From positions 1 to 12,247 of the forward strand of contig CANMCL010000016.1 in the NCBI GenBank assembly GCA_947496345.1: a DNA stretch of 12,247 nucleotides, written 5' to 3'. The notes beneath the pieces are model-generated. The model saw only the letters and a list, made by a program, of their open reading frames with translations, had not been told where the DNA came from and made no database searches. Every line of letters starts with the position of its first letter. The first letter of the stretch is position 1. Origin of the DNA: Actinomycetota bacterium (lineage in GTDB: Bacteria; Actinomycetota; Actinomycetes; Nanopelagicales; Nanopelagicaceae). The position numbers were made by a program, and so were the translations under genes. Below, piece after piece: positions 4,805 to 12,247 of the stretch.

Positions 4805-5515
4805 TCAGAGTCTACTTGCTTTTTTAATCACCAAATCCAACGCTTTTTCAGTTAATTTGCCTGTAAAAGTGTTCTGTTGGCTGGGATGGTAACTTCCAAC
4901 GATTTTTCTTTTGATTCCATCAGGACCAATAAATGTGGCTGTTGCGCCATGTCCAAATTTTGGTTTTGGTTTAGGAATGTCGCATCCAAGTTCCGTAAGA
5001 GTTGCAAGAAGTGTGGTCCAAGCAAGATTTCCGAGTGCAAGAAATGATCGTGCCGTTGGCATTAACAGTGCGATTTCATCTTTGTAGAAAGGCGCACAGG
5101 TATTCTTCTCTTCAGTACTCGGTTTGTTATCTGGTGGCGCGCAACGCACGGCGCAAAGGATTCGAGTATTAATCAGCTGTTGGCCATCATCTTTGCTCTT
5201 GCTTGTAGCAATTTTGGCTAAGCCATTTTTATGTAGAGATTTGTATAGCCAATCCCCTGATGAATCACCGGTGAATACGCGGCCGGTGCGGTTAGCACCA
5301 TGTGCTCCCGGGGCTAGGCCGAGGATTACTAACTGTGCGTTTGCAGGACCAAAACCCGGTACTGGCTTACCCCAGTACTTTTCGTTTTCATAAGCTTTGC
5401 GCTTTACAACAGCGACTTCTTCACGCCATTGCACAAGTCTTGGACACTTTTTACATTTAACAATTGCGGAATCCAAGAGGTCTAAAGATTTATACAAGCG
5501 ACCAAGCCATTCCAT
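4805..5515 (-). CDS. uracil-DNA glycosylase, family 5-like (UdgB type, Fe-S)
   Basis: This base-excision repair enzyme removes uracil and related damaged bases from DNA. Counted from the ATG at 5515 (236 residues), C21 and C24 (CKKC) together with C125 and C140 are the likely [4Fe-4S] ligands. Motif 1 is GLAPGAHGANRTG at about 66-78, followed by FTGDSSGDWL, and motif 3 is SYHPSQQNT at about 208-216. The AHGANRTG form and the HPS end point to family 5 (UDGb) rather than family 4. A TTG one codon upstream (5518) could also start it. The gene overlaps the end of ppx by 26 bases, so translation is probably coupled, and the tRNA follows 13 bases downstream. Length is normal for the family. Confidence 0.92.
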   Translation of the reverse strand: MEWLGRLYKSLDLLDSAIVKCKKCPRLVQWREEVAVVKRKAYENEKYWGKPVPGFGPANAQLVILGLAPGAHGANRTGRVFTGDSSGDWLYKSLHKNGLAKIATSKSKDDGQQLINTRILCAVRCAPPDNKPSTEEKNTCAPFYKDEIALLMPTARSFLALGNLAWTTLLATLTELGCDIPKPKPKFGHGATATFIGPDGIKRKIVGSYHPSQQNTFTGKLTEKALDLVIKKASRL

Positions 5516-6398
5516 CAAGGATGTCAGATTCAGATGCGACGAATTCTGAAGCGCCGGTTGCGCGCATAATGCGAGAGAGAACTAGTGAGCCTGCGGAAAT
5601 GACATCAACGCGGCCCGGGTGCATATAACCAAGTGATTCGCGTTGGGCGCGATCCATCTTGATAAAGGATTGCGAAACTTGGTGCACTTTTTCCGCTGGG
5701 ATATGTGAAAGATGAATTGCATAACGGTCGTATTCAGGAAGATCTAACGCTGCTGCAGCAACAGTTGTGGCGGTGCCGGCGACGGCTATAAGCGTTTTAG
5801 CTTTTGTGATTGGTACTAACTTTGCGGCTTGCGCGATCGCTTCATCAATATCTTCGGTTGCAGATGCAACCTGTCCTGGATCAGGTTGATCGCCGGTGAA
5901 GTGACGCTCTGACATGCGCACACAACCGATATTTACGCTCTTGGCCGCTTCGACAGATTCGGTACCGAAAACGAATTCGGTGGAACCTCCGCCGATATCG
6001 ATAACTAGAAATGGTCCATCGGATGCGGGAAGGTCTTTGGTTGCGCCCATAAAGGAGAGTCGCGCTTCTTCATCGCCAGAGATAACTTCGGGGCGAATTC
6101 CTAAACGTTCGAAAACGCCTTCGATAAATAAATCACGGTTGGTGGCATCGCGAGTGGCGCTGGTTGCGCAGAATCTAATCTTTTCAACACCGCGCTTAGC
6201 GATCTCGGCTGCGTAGATATCAACTGCAGCAAGTGTGCGGGCAATTGCATCAGGGTGAAACTGACCGGTTTTATCAACGCCTTGTCCTAAGCGGACAACT
6301 TCCATCAAGCGAATTACTTCGCGAAAGTTTGTGCCATCGATATCGGCAATTAGTAAACGAATTGAATTGGTACCGCAATCAATGGCTGCTACTCGCAT
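5490..6398 (-). CDS. ppx: exopolyphosphatase / guanosine pentaphosphatase (Ppx/GppA), short form
   Basis: This enzyme cleaves terminal phosphate from polyphosphate or from pppGpp; short actinobacterial members of about 300 residues have only the catalytic ASKHA-type core. From the ATG at 6398 (302 residues) the phosphate-binding motifs are DCGTNSIR at 7-14, SGDEEAR at 107-113 and DIGGGSTEF at 134-142. I chose 6398 because GGAAAGAG stands just before it and the protein then begins MRVAAIDCGTNS as relatives do. An upstream ATG at 6416 lacks a ribosome binding site. It overlaps the DUF501 gene by ten bases and the glycosylase gene by 26, indicating one coupled transcript. Whether polyphosphate or pppGpp is the main substrate cannot be told from sequence. 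Confidence 0.92.
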   Translation of the reverse strand: MRVAAIDCGTNSIRLLIADIDGTNFREVIRLMEVVRLGQGVDKTGQFHPDAIARTLAAVDIYAAEIAKRGVEKIRFCATSATRDATNRDLFIEGVFERLGIRPEVISGDEEARLSFMGATKDLPASDGPFLVIDIGGGSTEFVFGTESVEAAKSVNIGCVRMSERHFTGDQPDPGQVASATEDIDEAIAQAAKLVPITKAKTLIAVAGTATTVAAAALDLPEYDRYAIHLSHIPAEKVHQVSQSFIKMDRAQRESLGYMHPGRVDVISAGSLVLSRIMRATGASEFVASESDILDGMAWSLV

Positions 6399-6880
6399 GG
6401 TTGCTCTTTCCACCATTCTGGGAGTTTTGCTAGCGCTTCATCACCGAGCGGATTAACTTCCGGTCCTGCAGATAGAGAATGTGCGACAAGTGAATGTAAA
6501 CACTTAACGCGATTTGGCATGCCGCCGGCGGAAATTCCTTCTACTTCTGGAACATCCATCTTTAGCGCTGCGCGCGCAGCCAAGTAATCATCGTGTGCTG
6601 CAGCGTATGCACCGGCGAGTTCGTGATCAGTTGTGAGGCGTTCATTCATTTCTGCCATTAAGCCAGTTGATTCCAAAGTCGAAATGGCTGCGGTTAATCG
6701 CGGACAGGTTGCGTAATAGAAAGTTGGAAATGGTTCACCGTGGCTTAAGCGTGGAGGAGTTTCAACAACGGCTGGATTGCCACAGGGACAGCGATAAGAA
6801 ATTGCGTGGACATCGCGAGGTGTTCGACCTAATTGAGTTTCGATGCAATCTAAATCTTTTTGAGTTGCCTTATCGCTCAT
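6389..6880 (-). CDS. DUF501 family protein
   Basis: A 163-residue cytoplasmic protein. Family features seen: an early TQLGR-x-PRDV segment (15-24), a cysteine pair in YRCPCGNPAVVETPPRL (29-45), FPTFYYATCPRL (51-62) and GGMPNRVKCLHSLVAH (119-134). The cysteines C31, C33, C59 and C127, together with histidines, could bind metal. DUF501 has no established function; it is found widely in actinobacteria between the FtsB-like gene and ppx, exactly as here. It starts three bases after the FtsB-like gene and overlaps ppx by ten bases. Confidence 0.93.
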   Translation of the reverse strand: MSDKATQKDLDCIETQLGRTPRDVHAISYRCPCGNPAVVETPPRLSHGEPFPTFYYATCPRLTAAISTLESTGLMAEMNERLTTDHELAGAYAAAHDDYLAARAALKMDVPEVEGISAGGMPNRVKCLHSLVAHSLSAGPEVNPLGDEALAKLPEWWKEQPCE

Positions 6881-6883
6881 TAA

Positions 6884-7312
6884 TTAGAGACCAGATTCGG
6901 TTACGGATGCGATTAGCTTGGTGTACCAAGGAGCACCTTCTGGAAGTTGTGAGGCAATCTGGGTTGTTTGTGGTTGTGATTTTGTAATGTCGGTACCCGT
7001 GACTATGTATTGACGCTCGCCAGGCAGGACAAAGTGCAGACGTTCGCGCGCCTGTGACTTTATATAATTTGGATCTTGCCAAGTACTTAACTCAGCGCGC
7101 GCCTTTTCTAAAGCGGTGCGATCAGATGCCACTTGGGATTTAAGTGCGCTGATCTGTGCTCGTTGAGTGAAGTAGTTTTTAATTGGTGGAGCAAGGGTTA
7201 ATGTGAAGATGAAGATGATTGTTATTAACGCTAGGGGGCGAGCATTGCCACGTACGTTACGACGGCTCGACGAGCGGCGCCTCGTGGAGTAACTGCGACG
7301 TCGACGGCGCAT
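6884..7312 (-). CDS. ftsB: FtsB/DivIC-like septum formation protein
   Basis: A 142-residue bitopic membrane protein of the divisome. It has a very basic cytoplasmic tail (1-25, mostly Arg/Ser), one membrane segment at 26-44, a coiled coil at about 49-76, and the DivIC/FtsB signature YIKSQARERLHFVLPGE (83-99) on the outer face. In this family the coiled coil pairs with FtsL and helps recruit FtsQ/FtsW-FtsI. It lies 14 bases after eno and three bases before DUF501, the standard actinobacterial order. The assignment rests on architecture and context; the name divIC would be equally suitable. Confidence 0.88.
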   Translation of the reverse strand: MRRRRRSYSTRRRSSSRRNVRGNARPLALITIIFIFTLTLAPPIKNYFTQRAQISALKSQVASDRTALEKARAELSTWQDPNYIKSQARERLHFVLPGERQYIVTGTDITKSQPQTTQIASQLPEGAPWYTKLIASVTESGL

Positions 7313-7326
7313 GGCTTGGCTCTTAA

Positions 7327-8671
<1,345 letters not shown>

Positions 8672-9316
8672 CTACCGCGACTCGGCTGCCTTAATTTGCT
8701 CCGCAATTTGGCGGCCGTATAGGCGTAGCGCATTTTCTGGGTCAATCTCGTTATCGCGCGCCCACGCGATTATTGATGCCAGCGCTTCACCAACACTTTC
8801 CTGCGTGGCCGGCTTATCGCTTTGGTATTTCGTTAACACAACATGAACTTTATATTTTTCTGCGCGATAAAGAAGTTTTTCAACTAATGCAAGTGCGGGC
8901 TGTGCAAGGGCAACGCCATCAAGGGCTGAAGTTCGCCCTTTCTCTTTCGCTTTAATCTCTTCCCAGTTTTCAATGATTTCTTCGGTGCCAGATACTTGCA
9001 GACCTTCGAAGACGTGTGGATGGCGACGAATTAACTTATCTGCGATTGATCGTGCAACGTCTTCAATTGAAAATGGATCGGTTGGATGATCTTGAGCAAT
9101 GCGAGAGTGGAAGTAAACCTGGAGTAATACATCGCCTAGCTCTTCGCGCATTCCTTCGCGATCTTTAGCATCGAGAGAATCAATAAATTCATAAGATTCT
9201 TCGAGTAAGTATTTAACTAAGGATTCGTGCGTTTGCTCGGCATCCCAAGGGCAACCACCAGGTGATCGCAGGCGATCCATTACCTCAACGAGGCGTTGAA
9301 GTTCAGAATCTGACAT
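8672..9316 (-). CDS. mazG: MazG nucleoside triphosphate pyrophosphohydrolase
   Basis: This enzyme hydrolyses NTPs and dNTPs to monophosphates and pyrophosphate, cleaning the nucleotide pool of aberrant bases. The N-terminal MazG domain is textbook: LRSPGGCPWDAEQTHESL at 16-33, EESYE at 39-43 and EELGDVLLQ at 58-66, giving the Mg-binding ExxE and ExxD pairs. The second half (about 138-214) resembles the second MazG domain in outline, but its metal motif is degenerate (VGEALA where EELGD is expected), so only the first domain is probably catalytic. At 214 residues it is somewhat shorter than the E. coli protein. It starts four bases after the stop of the lipoprotein gene. Association with mfd and a uracil-DNA glycosylase gives the operon a genome-maintenance flavour. 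Confidence 0.95.
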   Translation of the reverse strand: MSDSELQRLVEVMDRLRSPGGCPWDAEQTHESLVKYLLEESYEFIDSLDAKDREGMREELGDVLLQVYFHSRIAQDHPTDPFSIEDVARSIADKLIRRHPHVFEGLQVSGTEEIIENWEEIKAKEKGRTSALDGVALAQPALALVEKLLYRAEKYKVHVVLTKYQSDKPATQESVGEALASIIAWARDNEIDPENALRLYGRQIAEQIKAAESR

Positions 9317-9320
9317 TTAT

Positions 9321-9926
9321 TTACTTATCTGATGGCTTTACTGCATCGCCGGTTACGTTGGCGGCTACAACATCGCCTGCTTCGTTATCCCACGCGCCAT
9401 AACGCGGATTAATTTTTACGCCGAGTGTTTTGGCCTTGGCATTAAGCAAGTCACCAACCTTCGTTGAAACTTCTTCTTCGGCTACTCCGGATTGTGCAAG
9501 CGCTTCAGCTATCTGATCAGAAATTACAATCGCGCGAACATAAGCATCGAAATCTTGAAGAGCAATTGCCGCATTAACTAAATTCTTTGGGAGTTCGGCT
9601 TCACCACCAACTGATTGAATAATCGATGCTTTCTTAGCTCCGACTTGGCTGGAAGTAACTTCGATCTTAAGCTCTTTAGCGATCTCATCGAAGGTGTGCA
9701 TCAAAATCTTAAAGCGCAACTGTCCGCGATTTAACTCTTCGCCAGTTTCTAGTTGCATCTGTGATGAATCAACTTTGGAACGCTCAGCCATAACTGCATC
9801 GATGCTGCTTTGCAATTCAGTCTGAGAAATTTTGAAGTCACCGATAAGGGCAGCTTCGTTAGTTTGCGAGCATCCTGTTAAAAGTAGGGCTGATGCAATT
9901 GTTAGGACAGCCAGGATCTTTTTCAC
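9321..9926 (-). CDS. lipoprotein with SurA-type N-terminal domain
   Basis: A 201-residue lipoprotein precursor: lipobox LLTGC with C19 as the lipidated residue, then a helical domain starting with the typical [15 protein letters not shown] of SurA/PrsA-type chaperones. There is no parvulin PPIase domain behind it, which matches the short SurA_N-like lipoproteins found next to mfd and mazG in actinobacteria. It probably assists folding or transport of exported proteins at the outer face of the membrane; this is inferred from the family. The GTG start at 9926 overlaps the mfd stop (shared GTGA), so its translation is coupled to mfd. The tail (about 175-201) is poorly conserved in appearance. 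Confidence 0.85.
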   Translation of the reverse strand: MKKILAVLTIASALLLTGCSQTNEAALIGDFKISQTELQSSIDAVMAERSKVDSSQMQLETGEELNRGQLRFKILMHTFDEIAKELKIEVTSSQVGAKKASIIQSVGGEAELPKNLVNAAIALQDFDAYVRAIVISDQIAEALAQSGVAEEEVSTKVGDLLNAKAKTLGVKINPRYGAWDNEAGDVVAANVTGDAVKPSDK

Positions 9927-12247
9927 GTTGTGCTCGCTTTCGTTAATTGGTCAACGACCTCGGTTACCCAGGACAGGAGAGAAGTATCCACTATTTCTGC
10001 CGCTGGTTTAGACGGGTTCCATGCTGGATTTGTAGGCAAGGTAATCAAGGCAGTGCGGGTTGGGGCCTTATAGATGGAACCTGGGTACAGGCGCATCAAC
10101 CGTAATTGACGCGATTCCGGCAAAGTAAGTGGCGCAAGTCGCAAGAATTTTCCAGTTGCTACTACTTCACGAATTCCGTGAGATTTAGCTAACGCGCGCA
10201 GTTGTGCCACCGCTAAAAGCGCATTTGCTTCTTCAGGTAATTCACCGAATCTATCCAGTAACTCTTCACGAATTGATTGCACATCGGCTGGTTTGGCAAC
10301 GTCGGCTAGGCGACGATAAAGATCTAAACGTAAACGCTCTCCCGGAACATAGTTTTCTGCAAGATGTGCATTTATCGGAAGTTCAACTTTGCATTCATAC
10401 GCTTCTTCTTCTTTATCAATGATCCCAGTCTTGTAATCATTAACCGCTTCACCAACCATACGCATATATAAATCAAAGCCAACATCTGCAATGTGGCCCG
10501 ATTGTTCTCCGCCTAGGAGGTTTCCGGCGCCGCGAATTTCTAAATCTTTCAAGGCAACGCGCATGCCTGCACCTAAATCGGTATTTGTCGCAATAGTTTT
10601 TAAACGATCCAGCGCGACTTCAGTTAACGGCTGATCTGGTGGATAGAGAAAATATGCGTAAGCCCGATCGCGACCGCGGCCAACGCGACCACGTAATTGA
10701 TGAAGTTGTGAAAGGCCGAAGTTATCAGCGCGTTCCACAATCAAAGTATTTGCATTAGCAATATCCAGACCGCTTTCCACAATTGTTGTGCAGACCAGAA
10801 CATCAAAGTCACGATTCCAGAATGCCAAGATCACATCTTCCAGAGCGCCTTCACTCATTTGCCCATGTGCAATTCGAATGCGTGCTTCGGGAACTAACTC
10901 TTGAATTTTGGCTGCTGCGCGATCAATAGATTCGACGCGATTATGAATATAGAAAACTTGTCCATCGCGTAATAATTCGCGATGAATTGCGGCGCGAATC
11001 TGCGCATCTTCAGCGGCTCCGACGTAAGTAAGAATCGGATGGCGCTCTTCCGGCGGCGTTGTGATCGTCGACATTTCGCGAATGCCGGTGACTGCCATTT
11101 CAAGGGTGCGCGGAATTGGTGTGGCAGACATAGCCAATACATCGACCGTCGTGCGTATCTTCTTCAAAGATTCTTTCTGCTCAACCCCGAAGCGTTGTTC
11201 TTCATCTACGACTACTAAACCTAAATCTTTAAAGAGAACATCTTGCGATAACAAACGGTGGGTACCGATCACAACATCAACGCTGCCCGCAGCAAGTTCG
11301 GCCAAGATATCTTTCGACTCTTTTGCGCTGTTAAAACGCGATAGACCTGCTACGCGTAATGGGAAGCCGGCATAGCGCTCAGCGAAAGTTTTCTCGTGCT
11401 GTTGTACCAAGAGCGTGGTCGGCACCAGAACAGCAACTTGCTTGCCATCTTGCACTGCTTTAAAAGCTGCACGAATGGCGATCTCGGTCTTGCCGTAACC
11501 AACATCGCCGCAAATAATCCGATCCATTGGATAAGGCTTTTCCATATCTCGTTTAACTTCTTCAATGGTGGAAAGTTGATCTGGCGTTTCAATATAAGAA
11601 AACGCATCTTCTAGCTCTCGTTGCCAAGGTGTGTCAGGTGAGAAGGCGAAACCTGGCGAACTTGTGCGCGCTGCGTACAAGCGAATTAACTCACCAGCAA
11701 TTTGTTTTACTGCCTTGCGGGCGCGTCCCTTAGCTTTCTGCCATTCACCACTGCCGATGCGGTGCACCGTTGGCGATTCACCGCCGATGTACTTGCTTAC
11801 TTGTTCCAACGTATCGGTCGGCACAAATACACGATCACCCGGTTGTCCGCGCTTTGCTGGTGCGTACTCAATTACTAAATATTCGCGCGTAATGCCACCG
11901 ATGGTGCGTTGAACCATTTCAACATATCGACCAATTCCGTGTTGTTCATGAACAACAAAATCACCAGCCCGCAGTTCTAGTGGATCAACGGCTTGCTTGC
12001 GCTTGGAGGGCATGCGCGCGCCATCTTTTGCGGACGCCTTACTGCCAGTTAAATCACGTTCAGTGATAAATAAAATCCGAGCACTTTGTGAAGTAAATCC
12101 GTGGGCAATTGCGGATTGCGTTATATGTACTGAACCCTTCGTCGGAATCGCTCTTAACTCCGGAACGATCACGACCGGCAGGTCTGCATTACGGAAAATC
12201 CCTGCATAACGCTCTGCCATACCTTGGCCGGCTGCCGAAAAGATTAT
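9923..12247 (-). CDS. mfd: transcription-repair coupling factor Mfd, N-terminus beyond window
   Basis: Mfd binds RNA polymerase stalled at DNA damage, pushes it off and recruits UvrA. The frame stays open to the right edge, giving 775 residues of a protein usually about 1150-1200 long, so the N-terminal UvrB-like part is missing here. In this fragment: the RNA polymerase interaction (CarD-like) domain from about 89 ([20 protein letters not shown]); Walker [10 protein letters not shown] at 247-255; DEEQ at 348-351; SATPIPRTL at 374-382; [10 protein letters not shown] at 487-496; [12 protein letters not shown] at 517-528; [14 protein letters not shown] at 572-585; and the C-terminal TRCF domain after about 630. 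All helicase motifs are intact. Its stop overlaps the lipoprotein start by four bases. Confidence 0.97.
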   Translation of the reverse strand: MIFSAAGQGMAERYAGIFRNADLPVVIVPELRAIPTKGSVHITQSAIAHGFTSQSARILFITERDLTGSKASAKDGARMPSKRKQAVDPLELRAGDFVVHEQHGIGRYVEMVQRTIGGITREYLVIEYAPAKRGQPGDRVFVPTDTLEQVSKYIGGESPTVHRIGSGEWQKAKGRARKAVKQIAGELIRLYAARTSSPGFAFSPDTPWQRELEDAFSYIETPDQLSTIEEVKRDMEKPYPMDRIICGDVGYGKTEIAIRAAFKAVQDGKQVAVLVPTTLLVQQHEKTFAERYAGFPLRVAGLSRFNSAKESKDILAELAAGSVDVVIGTHRLLSQDVLFKDLGLVVVDEEQRFGVEQKESLKKIRTTVDVLAMSATPIPRTLEMAVTGIREMSTITTPPEERHPILTYVGAAEDAQIRAAIHRELLRDGQVFYIHNRVESIDRAAAKIQELVPEARIRIAHGQMSEGALEDVILAFWNRDFDVLVCTTIVESGLDIANANTLIVERADNFGLSQLHQLRGRVGRGRDRAYAYFLYPPDQPLTEVALDRLKTIATNTDLGAGMRVALKDLEIRGAGNLLGGEQSGHIADVGFDLYMRMVGEAVNDYKTGIIDKEEEAYECKVELPINAHLAENYVPGERLRLDLYRRLADVAKPADVQSIREELLDRFGELPEEANALLAVAQLRALAKSHGIREVVATGKFLRLAPLTLPESRQLRLMRLYPGSIYKAPTRTALITLPTNPAWNPSKPAAEIVDTSLLSWVTEVVDQLTKASTT

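Noticed and set aside
8672..12247. Novel system within the mfd-eno stretch
   Set aside because: All genes are recognised core genes in the usual actinobacterial order, with intact motifs; the plus-strand frames there are shadows.

Overview
The window looks like chromosomal DNA of a low- to moderate-GC actinobacterium. The block mfd – SurA-like lipoprotein – mazG – eno – FtsB/DivIC-like – DUF501 – ppx is the order I know from Actinobacteria, and DUF501 next to a short Ppx is characteristic of that phylum. The modest GC content and tight, overlapping genes resemble streamlined freshwater lineages such as the acI/Nanopelagicales group. That placement is inference from gene order and composition only.

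Right part (about 4800-12247): a dense core operon-like run, all on the minus strand. From upstream to downstream it holds mfd (N-terminus beyond the window), a small lipoprotein with a SurA-type N-terminal domain, mazG, eno, an FtsB/DivIC-like division protein, DUF501, ppx/gppA, a family-5-like Fe-S uracil-DNA glycosylase, and a tRNA gene with a UAA (Leu) anticodon. Several genes overlap or nearly touch (mfd/lipoprotein share GTGA; DUF501/ppx and ppx/UDG overlap).

Middle (4267-4718): about 450 bases without a credible gene, but full of structure. A perfect 31-nt copy of the 5' half of the neighbouring tRNA lies here in inverted orientation, directly behind a roughly 51-nt sequence that has a diverged partner near 3171-3222. 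It also contains a roughly 20-nt-periodic AAGGCTT motif, an 11-nt tandem repeat and an inverted repeat.

Left part (1-4266): an AT-richer accessory-looking segment abutting the 3' side of the tRNA, also all on the minus strand. It encodes a membrane-anchored unknown plus an RDD membrane protein; a 472-residue zinc-finger protein with a C-terminal Vsr/DUF559-like nuclease; a 159-residue PD-(D/E)XK-like protein with a 65-residue partner; and a secreted small protein coupled to a secreted HNH nuclease that runs off the left edge. Two of the two-gene modules are each flanked by imperfect direct repeats (41 nt at 963/1679; about 52 nt at 3171/4443). This suggests cassette-like gain and replacement of modules at a tRNA-linked hotspot. 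No integrase or transposase is visible, so the mobility mechanism is unknown.
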